DNA of 64,000 nt. Origin: Ensifer adhaerens (GTDB lineage Bacteria > Pseudomonadota > Alphaproteobacteria > Rhizobiales > Rhizobiaceae). Each line of letters opens with the position of its first letter. Position 1 is the first letter of the stretch. The stretch is from positions 124,001-188,000 of the forward strand of contig NZ_CP118610.1 of assembly GCF_028993555.1 (NCBI RefSeq), given 5' to 3'. Under the pieces are notes generated by a model that was not told the DNA's origin, searched no databases, and saw only the letters and a list, made by a program, of their open reading frames with translations. Position numbers and translations under genes: made by a program. Below, piece after piece: positions 19,298-28,097 of the stretch.

Positions 19298-19969
19298 ATG
19301 CGCATAACTCAACTGACACTCCCTGCCTCGGACGTCTCGAAGAGCGCAGCCTTCTTTCGCGATGTGCTGGAACTGCCGACGGCCGCGGGTTCCGTTCAAG
19401 TGGGATGGAGCGAGATTCGGCTGGTCTCTGCCATTGGAGATGCGCCGCACGGCGTGCACATGGCTTTCAATGTGCCCTATGATCGGTTTGACGCCGCAAT
19501 AGAATGGCTGAAGGAGCGCACGCCTCTCCAGCACGAACCGGATAGTGGACAGTGCTTCGTTCTTGAGGGGCATTGGCAATCAAAGTCCGTCTACTTCGAT
19601 GGTCCAGACAACTCGGTGCTGGAATTGATCGGCCGCCGCAGGCTGACCGGCCCGTCTGGAAAGCGGCCGTTCAGCGGGGCTGATTTATGCTGCCTCAGCG
19701 AGGTCGGACTTCCGGCCGAAGACGTCGGGAGCGTCGTTGCCGAGGCCGCCCGGACGTTCGGGGTCGCAACGCTCGGGCCGGCCTCCCCAGGGTTCGCTGC
19801 AATCGGTAGCGATCAAGGGTTGCTTATCGCTGTCGCGCCTAACCGGCCATGGTTCCCGGAAAAGCGCCAATTACCGAGTGCTCGCGGTTTGGAAATCACG
19901 GTGGCCGGGGTAAAGACGCCTGCAGCCATGTCGGACCTGGTCAATGGCTGGACGGTCCGCACGGCATAG
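19298..19969 (+). CDS. VOC (glyoxalase/bleomycin-resistance fold) family protein
   Basis: 223-residue protein with two VOC half-domains. The first begins MRITQLTLPASDVSKSAAFF and contains YFDGPDNSVLELIGR; the second (CCLSEVGLPAEDVGSVVAEA onward) is more diverged. Metal-binding identity is uncertain because the usual first-strand His is replaced. Start ATG lies about 40 bases after the predicted -10 of a SoxR/MerR-type promoter, suggesting induction by redox-active compounds. Enzymatic role unknown; could be a dioxygenase, lyase or drug-binding protein. Confidence 0.82.
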   Translation: MRITQLTLPASDVSKSAAFFRDVLELPTAAGSVQVGWSEIRLVSAIGDAPHGVHMAFNVPYDRFDAAIEWLKERTPLQHEPDSGQCFVLEGHWQSKSVYFDGPDNSVLELIGRRRLTGPSGKRPFSGADLCCLSEVGLPAEDVGSVVAEAARTFGVATLGPASPGFAAIGSDQGLLIAVAPNRPWFPEKRQLPSARGLEITVAGVKTPAAMSDLVNGWTVRTA

Positions 19970-20073
19970 TATGGTCCTGGTGGGACAGCACGACGCGACC
20001 TCACGAACGAGGTTGCGGCGGGGGCTCAGAATCTCGCCAAACCATCAGCGCAATATCGATGTCCGGAGAAGAA

Positions 20074-20149
20074 TGGTGCCGCTTACGTGACTCGAACACG
20101 TGACCCCATCATTACGAATGATGTGCTCTACCGACTGAGCTAAAGCGGC
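20074..20149 (-). tRNA. tRNA-Thr (CGT anticodon)
   Basis: Minus-strand cloverleaf with acceptor arms GCCGCTT/AAGCGGC, discriminator A and encoded CCA. The anticodon stem CATCA/TGATG encloses loop TTCGTAA with anticodon CGT at positions 34-36, reading ACG. The T-loop TTCGAGT and D-loop AGTCGGTAGA are normal. 76 nt including CCA. Confidence 0.95.
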
Positions 20150-20225
20150 CCGGAGGTGGTCCCGCGGAAGACCGCGGAACGAATGTGAGGCGCTGATAAA
20201 CGCAAAGCGCCAAGATTTCAAGCCA

Positions 20226-21236
20226 TCAGTTTCGAGAACTTGAAAATTCCTTGTTGGTGGCGGCGGCGGGCATGGCCTTCAGACCGAGGCGGGTGCGTGC
20301 CGCATCGTATTCGCGCTCGAGCCGATCGACGAGTCGGGCGACGGAGGTTACTTCCTTGACCGCGCCGATGCCCTGGCCGCAGCCCCAGATGTCTTTCCAC
20401 GCCTTGGCGCCGTCGGCTGCGGCGCCGAAGTCCATCTTCGACGGATCTGCTTCCGGCAGGTTATCCGGATCCATGCCTGCCGCCGAGATCGACGGTTTCA
20501 GGTAGTTGCCGTGAATGCCGGTGAAGTAGTTGGAATAGACAATGTCGGCGGCGTTGCTGTCGACGATCATCTTCTTGTAGGCGTCGGTGGCGCGCGCCTC
20601 TTCCGTCGCGATGAACGGCGAGCCGATATAGGCCATGTCGGCACCCATCGCCTGGGCCGCCAGGATGGCGCCGCCGGTGGCGATCGCGCCGGAAAGAAGC
20701 AGAGGCCCATCGAACCAGGAGCGGATTTCCTGGACGAGCGCAAACGGCGAAAGCGTGCCGGCATGGCCGCCGGCGCCGGCAGCTACGGCGATCAGGCCAT
20801 CGGCGCCCTTGCGGATCGCCGAGTTGGCGTGGCGGTTATTGATGACGTCATGCAGCACGATGCCGCCATAGGAATGGATTGCGGCGTTGACCTCGGGCAC
20901 GGCACCGAGCGAGGAAATCACCACCGGGACCTTGTACTTGATGCAGAGCATCAGGTCCTGTTCGAGGCGCGCGTTGGACTTGTGCACGATCTGGTTGACG
21001 GCGAAGGGCGCGGCGCGCCGGCCCGGGTTCTTGGCGTCGTGGTCGGCAAGCGTCTCGGTGATCTCGGCAAGCCATTCGTCCAGCTGCGATTGCGGGCGCG
21101 CGTTCAATGCCGGAAAGGCGCCGATCACACCGGCCTTGCACTGTGCGATCGTCAGCTGCGGATTGGAGATGATGAACAGGGGCGCGCCGACGACCGGCAG
21201 TCTCGTCGTTCCGGAAAGAATTGGCGGAAGCGGCAT
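20226..21236 (-). CDS. Nitronate monooxygenase / NAD(P)H-dependent flavin oxidoreductase
   Basis: FMN-dependent TIM-barrel enzyme of the 2-nitropropane dioxygenase family, 336 residues. Signatures are VVGAPLFIISNPQLTIAQCK at the N-terminus, the FMN-phosphate loop VAAGAGGHAGTLSPFALVQE and AQAMGADMAYIGSPFIATEE. Start set at the ATG with GGAGAAACCG just before it; an upstream in-frame ATG (21248) lacks spacing for a ribosome site. The 29-bp sequence holding the fad-type operator lies 30 bp upstream. That predicts a link to acyl-CoA metabolism rather than nitronate detoxification. Several family members act as enoyl reductases or quinone reductases. Confidence 0.88.
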   Translation of the reverse strand: MPLPPILSGTTRLPVVGAPLFIISNPQLTIAQCKAGVIGAFPALNARPQSQLDEWLAEITETLADHDAKNPGRRAAPFAVNQIVHKSNARLEQDLMLCIKYKVPVVISSLGAVPEVNAAIHSYGGIVLHDVINNRHANSAIRKGADGLIAVAAGAGGHAGTLSPFALVQEIRSWFDGPLLLSGAIATGGAILAAQAMGADMAYIGSPFIATEEARATDAYKKMIVDSNAADIVYSNYFTGIHGNYLKPSISAAGMDPDNLPEADPSKMDFGAAADGAKAWKDIWGCGQGIGAVKEVTSVARLVDRLEREYDAARTRLGLKAMPAAATNKEFSSSRN

Positions 21237-21265
21237 CGGTTTCTCCATCCCTCGATTTGTGCTTC

Positions 21266-21294
21266 AAATTTTGACGTTTGCGTAAACGTCAAAA
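21266..21294. promoter_or_regulatory. Palindromic operator upstream of nitronate-monooxygenase-like gene (fad site 2)
   Basis: Arms TTGACGTTT (21271-21279) and AAACGTCAA (21284-21292) around GCGT. The whole 29-bp stretch is identical to 55702-55730 upstream of the fadE operon. The operator core starts 35 bp from the start codon, a position suited to repression. Confidence 0.75.
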
Positions 21295-21577
21295 CAGATA
21301 GCAGCAAGTTTGTCGCTTGCAAAGAGGTGGTTTCCGCGCCGGCGACGCGGGCTTATCTTGCATACCGCCCTCGAAGTTGTCGCGTTTTCCCCGGGCTTGG
21401 CCGGTCGACCGGGCCGCCGGACTTGCGGATTCCGAAAGCAGCGGTTACGCAATTGTTAACAAAACCAACGGCGTGCCTCCAGATTTAACCGTTGGGCCCT
21501 TGGAGAAAGATCGAGGGGTATCGATCAGGTAGAGCACGCCGGCAGGCCCAAAGCCCTGCCTACACAGAGGACTTGAT

Positions 21578-22780
21578 GTGAGCGGACTTGAGACTGCGAT
21601 CAGAAATGCGCTTGAGCGCTCCGACCGCGCCAGCGCGGAAACCCGTGCGCGCATCTACCAGTCGGCCCGCCAGGCGCTGGAAGCCGGGCTGCAGAAACAG
21701 GGAATTGAGGACGTCAACGTCATCGCCCAGCAGCGCCATCGGCTGGAGGCGGTAATCCATGCGATCGAAACGGAGGAGCGTGCCGCTCTTCGGGCGCGGC
21801 AGCCGGCTCCGCCCGTCGCCACACCTCCGGGCGTCAGCGTTGACGACAATGTCCGCGCACGTGGACCGGAGCAGGCGCGTGTCGAGCCGCAATCCCGGCC
21901 TCAAGGCCAACCGCAATCGCCCTTGGCGGACCGTCGCGAGCCGGGCTTTGCCGCCGATGCGTCCCGTTCCGCGGCGAGTGATGGGGGGCTGGGCGGCCTT
22001 CGTGCCGATCGTGACGGCCCGGTCGTCTCGACGCGTGCGGCCGCGGATACTGCGGCAAAGAGTGCGGAGGCCACCGCCGCCGCGCCCGAGGTTCGCGGAG
22101 ATACCGATCGAAAGCGTCGCCGCAAACGCGGCCGCTTCCTGTCCTTCACCATGGTCGTCGTCACGCTTGCTGCAGCCGCAGGTGCCGCCGCCTGGTGGGT
22201 GCAGACCAATGACCTCCTGAAATCCGCGGCTGAACGCGACACCAACGTCGCCAACCCGCCGGCATCGGTAGCATCGGAGGACTTCGACGGGGCTGCCGGC
22301 CTGCAAACGCTCGGCGCCCAGCAGGGCTTCACCGGCGACTGGGTGGAAGTCTTTGCGCCTGCAAACATTGCCGCCGTCGAGGCGGGCTCACGCGCCAAGG
22401 CTGAGCCGATCGACGACGACGGCGGCAAGCGCATCCAGCTGACGTCCTCGGTTGCCGAAACGGAAGGCGACATCACCATCGAGATTCCGGCAGCGGTGCT
22501 GGCGCAGCTATCCGGTAAAACCTCGACCATGGCGCTGACGGTGCAAGCCCAACCGGGCAAGACCACCGAATTTGCGGTCGAGTGCAATTTCTCTTCGCTC
22601 GGCGAGTGTGGCCGTCATCGCTTCACAGTGCATGACGAACGGCTCGACATGCTGTTCAAAGTCACCTTCGATCGCAGCCTGGCGCCGTCCTCTGCCGGCC
22701 GGATCGTGATCAACAGCGATATCAGCGGTGAGGGCAAGGGCCTCAACCTCTACGCTATCCGCATCCTTCCGGGCCAATAA
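21578..22780 (+). CDS. Rhizobial single-pass membrane protein of unknown function
   Basis: 400 residues, not assigned to a named family. Residues ~1-75 are helical and charged (GLETAIRNALERSDRASAET). A low-complexity Pro/Ala/Arg-rich region follows, then a basic stretch RKRRRKRGR and one membrane helix (~188-208, FTMVVVTLAAAAGAAAWWVQ). The C-terminal ~190 residues look like a beta-rich extracytoplasmic domain (VEVFAPANIAAVEAGSRAKA, then FAVECNFSSLGECGRHRFTV with two cysteines). The start is GTG with no competing ATG in frame. The layout suggests an envelope or regulatory scaffold; no partner gene adjoins it. Confidence 0.8.
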   Translation: MSGLETAIRNALERSDRASAETRARIYQSARQALEAGLQKQGIEDVNVIAQQRHRLEAVIHAIETEERAALRARQPAPPVATPPGVSVDDNVRARGPEQARVEPQSRPQGQPQSPLADRREPGFAADASRSAASDGGLGGLRADRDGPVVSTRAAADTAAKSAEATAAAPEVRGDTDRKRRRKRGRFLSFTMVVVTLAAAAGAAAWWVQTNDLLKSAAERDTNVANPPASVASEDFDGAAGLQTLGAQQGFTGDWVEVFAPANIAAVEAGSRAKAEPIDDDGGKRIQLTSSVAETEGDITIEIPAAVLAQLSGKTSTMALTVQAQPGKTTEFAVECNFSSLGECGRHRFTVHDERLDMLFKVTFDRSLAPSSAGRIVINSDISGEGKGLNLYAIRILPGQ

Positions 22781-22888
22781 CTCCCGCCCGAGGCGCCCTG
22801 CCCTCAAACCGCTGGCCCAATCGGGGCGACCGCATTGGCCGCCCCCCCCCTGGCAGGACCGTTGCGTTCGCCCGCCGTCGTCTTGGCG

Positions 22889-23785
22889 CTATTTCAGAAA
22901 GCCCGGGCCGGATCCGACGATCTTGTCGTCGATTTCACCGATCGCGGCCTTGTCCTTGCGGTCGTAGTCGAGCGTGGAGAGGATGTGGCGGATGAGATTG
23001 AGGCGCGCGCGGCGCTTGTCGTTACCGCGCACCACGGTCCAGGGTGCATGGTCCGTGTGTGTTGCCTTCAGCATTTCGTCGCGCTTTGCGGTGTAGTCGT
23101 CCCACTTGTTGAGGGCGGCGATGTCCATCGGCGATAGCTTCCAGATCTTCAGCGGATCGTGGCAGCGATCGTGGAAGCGCTTGAGCTGCATCTCTCTGCC
23201 GATGTTGATCCAGAATTTGAAGAACTGGATTCCCTCGTGCACGATCATCTTCTCGAAGCGTGGCGCCTGCTTGAGGAACTGTTTGTGCTCTTCGGGCGTG
23301 CAGAAGCCCATGACCGGCTCGACGCCGGCGCGGTTGTACCAGGAGCGGTCGAAGAGCACGAATTCCCCAGCCGTCGGCATGGTCGCGACATAGCGCTGAA
23401 AATACCATTGCCCGCGTTCGGTCTCCGTCGGCTTCGTCAGTGCCACGATGCGCGCCCAGCGTGGGTTCAGATTGCCCATGGTCGCCTGGATCGCGCCGCC
23501 TTTGCCGGCAGCGTCGCGACCTTCGAACAGCGCGATGATGCGTTTTCCGGTTTTCTGCTGCCAGAGCTGGACCTTGACGAGCTCGATCTGAAGTTTCTCC
23601 AGCGTCTCTAAATATTCGTCGTCGTCGAGCTTCTTCTTGTAGGGATAATCATCGGACGAAAACGCCTCGTCGTCGATCCACTTCGGCAACTCGGGATTGT
23701 CGATGTCGAAGATGCGGCTCTTGCCGCCGATCTGCAGTTCCACTGCGCGGCTTTCAGCCTTTTCCGTCGCCTCCGCTAACGCCAT
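22889..23785 (-). CDS. ppk2: Polyphosphate kinase 2
   Basis: Transfers phosphate between polyphosphate and nucleotides. The 298-residue protein is a single PPK2 domain: Walker A-like [16 protein letters not shown], lid-region arginines in [18 protein letters not shown], Walker B-like [17 protein letters not shown] and [19 protein letters not shown]. Start ATG (MALAEATEK) with AAAGGGCGAG ahead. It is divergent from phoR across a 232-bp spacer, consistent with a role in phosphate storage. I could not find a convincing PHO box in that spacer. Confidence 0.94.
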   Translation of the reverse strand: MALAEATEKAESRAVELQIGGKSRIFDIDNPELPKWIDDEAFSSDDYPYKKKLDDDEYLETLEKLQIELVKVQLWQQKTGKRIIALFEGRDAAGKGGAIQATMGNLNPRWARIVALTKPTETERGQWYFQRYVATMPTAGEFVLFDRSWYNRAGVEPVMGFCTPEEHKQFLKQAPRFEKMIVHEGIQFFKFWINIGREMQLKRFHDRCHDPLKIWKLSPMDIAALNKWDDYTAKRDEMLKATHTDHAPWTVVRGNDKRRARLNLIRHILSTLDYDRKDKAAIGEIDDKIVGSGPGFLK

Positions 23786-24017
23786 GTACTCGCCCTTTCG
23801 GCTTGGCGCACGGGCCCGAAAACCGGCTTCGATCATCGGCAGGATCATGCGCGTTTTCAAACTTCTGCAGCTTCAAGCAGCGCCGAAAAGTCGCGGTGCT
23901 CAAGCCTCGATTTCCTTGGAGGAGGCCACAATTGCATTGCGGATTCAAGCCGGTCGTGAAAATCATGTCATGAAGGATCGCTATTCCTCGATCATTTTGG
24001 TTCGGGAGGAAGACAAA

Positions 24018-25286
24018 GTGATTCATGAGGATGTCGAGGTGGACGGTTCGAAAGCGTTCTGGCGGAACCTGGTGCCGCGACTGAAAGCAGAGCGCTGGCT
24101 TCTGGGCCTCACCCTGCTTTTGGCGATCCTTGCGACATTTGCCGGCATCCACTTCCTGATCGTGCTTCTCTTCTGGATCGTGCTGGTCGCGGCCCTGCTC
24201 AACCGCAGCGCGCCGGCCTCGGTGATCTTGAGCCCGGCCAAGGCGGTGGCGGTCGACGGCCCGACCAGCGATCCGCTGGTGCCGGCGCTGAACGCGCTCG
24301 ACATGCCCGTGTTGGTCGTGGCTGCCGACGAGACGGTGGTCTTCCAGAACATCGCCGCGGAGAAGGCCTTCGGCACCATTCCGCCGAACACTTACCTGGC
24401 GGCCCGGGTGCGTGCGCCCGGTGTTCTCGACATGATCCGCGAGACGATGGCGACCGGCAAAGCCAACCAGATCGAGCATACCGAGCGCCTGCCTTCGGAT
24501 GCCGTCTATGTCGTGCGCGTGGCACCTGCCGAAATCGGCGGCGAGGGGCGGGCGCCCCGCATCTTCCTGATCACCTTTCGCGACATCTCGCAGGCGCGCC
24601 GTATCGACCGCATGCGTTCGGACTTCGTTGCCAATGCCAGCCATGAGCTGCGCACGCCGCTGGCATCGCTGCGCGGTTTCATCGAGACCCTCCAGGGCCC
24701 CGCGCGCAACGACTTGAAGGCGCAGGAAAAGTTCTTCGGCATCATGCATGAGCAGGTGACGCGCATGAGCCGCCTCGTCGACGACCTGCTGTCGCTTTCG
24801 CGCCTGGAACTGCGCTCGCATATCGCGCCGGACGATCCCGTCGACCTTGCGCCCCTGCTCGGCCATGTCCGCGACAGCCTTCTGCCGCTGGCGAGGGACC
24901 TCGACGTCACGGTCTCTCTCGTGGTGCCGGACAAGCCCGTCATCGTGCAGGGCGATCGCGACGAACTCATCGAGGTTTTCGAGAACCTGATCGAGAATGC
25001 CTGCAAGTATGGCCAGGAGGGTAAGAAGGTCGACATAACCCTCAACGGCGGCGAAGACGGCGCACAGGCCGAAGTGATCGTGAGGGACTATGGGCCGGGC
25101 ATCCCCGCCGAGCATGTCCCGCGCATTACCGAGCGTTTTTATCGGGTCAATGTCGAGGCGAGCCGCTCGAAGAAGGGCACCGGACTGGGCCTTGCCATCG
25201 TCAAGCACATCCTCACCCGACACCGTGCCCGGCTGCTGATCCATTCTGAGATTGGCAAAGGCACGACCTTTACGGTCCGGTTCTGA
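24018..25286 (+). CDS. phoR: Phosphate regulon sensor histidine kinase PhoR
   Basis: Membrane sensor kinase for phosphate limitation. From GTG 24018 it is 422 residues, the usual PhoR size, and GGGAGGA lies 7 bases upstream; an ATG 48 bases earlier has no ribosome site. Two adjacent helices (LLGLTLLLAILATFAGIHF, LIVLLFWIVLVAALLN), a PAS domain (~75-180), the HisKA box NASHELRTPLASLRGFIETL and ATPase motifs IENACKYGQEGKK and KKGTGLGLAIVKHIL follow in order. It heads phoR-pstSCAB-phoU-phoB, though pstS has its own PHO-box promoter. Confidence 0.95.
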   Translation: MIHEDVEVDGSKAFWRNLVPRLKAERWLLGLTLLLAILATFAGIHFLIVLLFWIVLVAALLNRSAPASVILSPAKAVAVDGPTSDPLVPALNALDMPVLVVAADETVVFQNIAAEKAFGTIPPNTYLAARVRAPGVLDMIRETMATGKANQIEHTERLPSDAVYVVRVAPAEIGGEGRAPRIFLITFRDISQARRIDRMRSDFVANASHELRTPLASLRGFIETLQGPARNDLKAQEKFFGIMHEQVTRMSRLVDDLLSLSRLELRSHIAPDDPVDLAPLLGHVRDSLLPLARDLDVTVSLVVPDKPVIVQGDRDELIEVFENLIENACKYGQEGKKVDITLNGGEDGAQAEVIVRDYGPGIPAEHVPRITERFYRVNVEASRSKKGTGLGLAIVKHILTRHRARLLIHSEIGKGTTFTVRF

Positions 25287-25347
25287 CATATTGGCGCTGG
25301 AAAAGCCGGGACTGTTCATTTTCCCTTAGTATTTTCAATGACATGAG

Positions 25348-25376
25348 CTGTCATAAATGTTTCGTCAAACTGACAT
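25348..25376 (+). promoter_or_regulatory. PHO box array upstream of pstS
   Basis: Three 7-bp units at exact 11-bp spacing: CTGTCAT (25348), GTTTCGT (25359) and CTGACAT (25370), separated by 4-bp AT-rich spacers. This matches the PhoB recognition pattern CTGTCAT-N4-CTGTCAT. The last unit ends 105 bp before the pstS start, so PhoB activation of pstS is expected under low phosphate. Confidence 0.85.
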
Positions 25377-25481
25377 AAAAGGTGTGGCCATCGGCAGCTA
25401 ACTAGGGGCAGCCGATAAGACGGCGAAGAGCGCTGCAACGCTTGGCGCACACCAACACAAGCCCATTCTGGGAGAACTTTT

Positions 25482-26516
25482 ATGAAAGCTCTTAAACTCA
25501 CTGTCGCGGCGCTGGTAGCGTCTGCCGCATTTGCCGGCGCAGCCGCCGCCCGTGACCAGGTTCAGGTCGCTGGCTCGTCGACCGTTCTTCCCTACGCAAA
25601 GATCGTCGCCGAGACGTTCGGCGAGACCTTCCCCGACTTCAAGACCCCGGTCGTCGAATCTGGCGGCTCCTCGGCTGGCCTGAAGGAATTCTGCAAGGGC
25701 GTCGGCCCGGACACCATCGACGTCGCCAACTCCTCGCGCAAGATCAAGGACAGCGAAGTTGAGGCCTGCAAGGCCGCTGGCGTGACCGAAATCCAGGAAG
25801 TCAAGATCGGCTATGATGGCATCGTCTTCGCGACCGACGCCGGCAACGCCGACCTCGCGCTGAAGCCGGTCGATCTCTACAAGGCGCTCGCCGCCGAAGT
25901 CGTCGTCGATGGCAAGATCGTTGCCAACCCCTACAAGAAGTGGTCGGAAGTCAACTCCGCGCTTCCGGACGTTGACATCGCCGCCTTCATCCCGGGCGAA
26001 AAGCACGGCACCCGCGAAGTCTTCGAAGAGAAGATTCTCGCTGCAGGCTGCAAGGAAGCTGGCGCCGTTGACGTCATCAAGGCTGCCGTTGCCGATGAAA
26101 AGCAGCAGCACAGCAAGTGCGTCGCAGTTCGTAAGGACGGCCTGGCTGTCGACATCGACGGCGACTACACCGAAACGCTCGCCCGTATCGCTGCCAACAA
26201 GAATGGCATCGGCGTGTTCGGCCTGTCCTTCTATGAAAACAATGCCGACAAGCTGAAGGTCGCGACCGTCAACGGTATCGTACCGTCGACCGAAACGATC
26301 GCTTCCGGCGAGTATCCGGTTTCCCGTCCGCTGTTCTTCTACGTGAAGAAGGCGCACCTCGGCGTCATCCCGGGTCTCAAGGAATATGTTGAGTTCTTCA
26401 TCAACGACCAGATGATCGGCCCGGACAGCCCGCTCGCCGAGTACGGCCTGGTTGCTGCTCCGGACGCCGAGCGCGAAGAAATTCGCAAGGCCTTCGAAGC
26501 CGGCAACATGCTCTAA
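25482..26516 (+). CDS. pstS: Phosphate ABC transporter, periplasmic binding protein PstS
   Basis: Captures phosphate for the PstCAB transporter. The 344-residue protein has a signal peptide (LTVAALVASAAFAGAAAA) and the PstS phosphate-binding motifs QVAGSSTVLPYAKIVAE, ESGGSSAGLKEFCKG and PGEKHGTREVFEEK. GGAGAAC precedes ATG. PHO boxes lie upstream, and a hairpin separates it from pstC, which would let the binding protein be made in excess. Confidence 0.96.
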   Translation: MKALKLTVAALVASAAFAGAAAARDQVQVAGSSTVLPYAKIVAETFGETFPDFKTPVVESGGSSAGLKEFCKGVGPDTIDVANSSRKIKDSEVEACKAAGVTEIQEVKIGYDGIVFATDAGNADLALKPVDLYKALAAEVVVDGKIVANPYKKWSEVNSALPDVDIAAFIPGEKHGTREVFEEKILAAGCKEAGAVDVIKAAVADEKQQHSKCVAVRKDGLAVDIDGDYTETLARIAANKNGIGVFGLSFYENNADKLKVATVNGIVPSTETIASGEYPVSRPLFFYVKKAHLGVIPGLKEYVEFFINDQMIGPDSPLAEYGLVAAPDAEREEIRKAFEAGNML

Positions 26517-26525
26517 TAACGACAA

Positions 26526-26555
26526 GCCCCGGTGCGATGTCCATCGCGCCGGGGC
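26526..26555 (+). terminator. Hairpin between pstS and pstC (partial terminator/attenuator)
   Basis: GCCCCGG/CCGGGGC stem with an inner GCGA/TCGC pairing, followed by a weak T-rich tail (TGCTTTAATT). It begins 9 bases after the pstS stop. Such hairpins commonly raise the binding protein to permease ratio. Confidence 0.65.
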
Positions 26556-26612
26556 ATGCTTTAATTCGATTTGCCGGCGGCTCATGACGGGCGATGCCGG
26601 GGAGACGTGCCG

Positions 26613-28097
26613 ATGAGTACTTCGCTCCTTCTTTTGCTAATTGTTGTTATTGGTTTCATTGCCTATTTTGCTGGTCGCGCACGTTCGCTGGCTCAGGCTG
26701 GCGGCAAGCTCTCCAACCTTCATTCGCTGCCGGGTTATCATGGTAGCTACGTGGCCATCTGGGCAATGCTGCCCGCGGCGCTCGTTCTCGGCACCTGGCT
26801 GATTGCAGCGCCCGTCTATATCGACGGAAGCACGCGCGCAGCCCTGCCGAATGCGGTTCAGAGCCAAGGGGCCGCTGCCGTTCAGCTCGCGCTCGGCCAG
26901 GTCAAGTCCGTTGCCGGTGGCCTGCTGCGCCTGAGCGGCGAGGAGGTCGCGGCACTCGAAAGCGGTACCGCCAATCTTCGCTCGACGCTCGCAGCCAAAG
27001 GTGTGGCCCTTGCCGGCGAAGGTGAGCCCTACATGGTCACCGTCGCCCAGCATTTCAACGCGATGACCGCGACCAACCGCTGGCTGATGAGCGCGGCCGT
27101 ACTGTTGATCGCGATCGCCGGCGGCATCTACGCCATCCGCAACGTCGCCACCCGCTTCCGTGCACGCAATCAGGTCGAGCGGGTCATTCTCGGCTCGCTG
27201 ATCGTCGCGTCTTCCATCGCCATCCTGACGACGGTCGGTATTGTTGCCTCGATGCTGTCGGAGGCCGGTCGCTTCTTCACCATGGTCTCGCCGTTCGAGT
27301 TCTTCTTCGGCACGGTCTGGGATCCGCGTTTCGCTGCCGCCGGCAGCGGTGGCGCCTCGGGCCAGTTTGGCCTGATCCCGCTTCTCGCCGGCACGCTCTA
27401 CATCGCCTTCGTCGCGATGCTCTTCGCCGTGCCGATCGGCCTCTTCGCAGCGATCTACATGGCGGAATATGCAAGCCCGCGCCTGCGTTCGACCGCAAAG
27501 CCCCTGCTCGAAGTACTCGCCGGCATCCCGACCATCGTCTACGGTTTCTTCGCGCTGGTAACCGTTGGTCCGTTTCTGCGCGATATCTCGGCGCAACTGA
27601 ACGGTCTTGCCACCGGCAATTACCAGAACTTCATCCAGGCGCAGAGCGTGGTCACCGCCGGCATCGTCATGGGCATCATGCTGATCCCGTTCGTGTCGTC
27701 GCTCTCCGACGACATCATCACCCAGGTGCCGCGCGCACTGCGTGACGGCTCGCTGGGCCTCGGTGCCACCCGCTCCGAAACGGTGAAGAAGGTTATCCTT
27801 CCGGCAGCCCTTCCGGGCATTGTCGGCGCGCTGCTTCTGACCGCATCGCGCGCCGTCGGTGAAACGATGATCGTCGTGCTGGCGGCCGGTGTCGCGGCCC
27901 GCATGCAGATCAATCCTTTCGAGCCGATGACGACAGTGACCGTGAAGATCGTCAACCAGTTGACGGGCGACCTCGAGTTCACCTCGCCGCAGACGCTGGT
28001 GGCCTTCGCGCTGGGCATCACGCTCTTTGTCATCACGCTCGGCCTCAACATTTACGCGCTCTACATCGTGCGCAAATACCGGGAACAGTACGAATGA
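26613..28097 (+). CDS. pstC: Phosphate ABC transporter permease PstC
   Basis: Inner-membrane permease of 494 residues, much longer than enterobacterial PstC (about 320). The extra ~190 residues are N-terminal: two additional membrane segments flanking an Ala-rich extracytoplasmic region (YIDGSTRAALPNAVQSQGAA onward). The conserved core has AIYMAEYASPRLRSTAKPLL, the EAA-type loop LRDGSLGLGATRSETVKKVI and PAALPGIVGALLLTASRAVG. Start ATG (MSTSLLLL) with GGGGAGA. Its stop overlaps the pstA start by four bases. Confidence 0.94.
   Translation: MSTSLLLLLIVVIGFIAYFAGRARSLAQAGGKLSNLHSLPGYHGSYVAIWAMLPAALVLGTWLIAAPVYIDGSTRAALPNAVQSQGAAAVQLALGQVKSVAGGLLRLSGEEVAALESGTANLRSTLAAKGVALAGEGEPYMVTVAQHFNAMTATNRWLMSAAVLLIAIAGGIYAIRNVATRFRARNQVERVILGSLIVASSIAILTTVGIVASMLSEAGRFFTMVSPFEFFFGTVWDPRFAAAGSGGASGQFGLIPLLAGTLYIAFVAMLFAVPIGLFAAIYMAEYASPRLRSTAKPLLEVLAGIPTIVYGFFALVTVGPFLRDISAQLNGLATGNYQNFIQAQSVVTAGIVMGIMLIPFVSSLSDDIITQVPRALRDGSLGLGATRSETVKKVILPAALPGIVGALLLTASRAVGETMIVVLAAGVAARMQINPFEPMTTVTVKIVNQLTGDLEFTSPQTLVAFALGITLFVITLGLNIYALYIVRKYREQYE

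Noticed and set aside
22842..22850. Run of nine C's as a phase-variation tract
   Set aside because: It is intergenic between a stop codon and a convergent gene end, so length changes would not affect a reading frame.
23786..24017. A PHO box in the ppk2/phoR spacer around ATGTCAT (23965)
   Set aside because: Only one 7-bp unit is recognisable; no second unit lies 11 bp away on either side.
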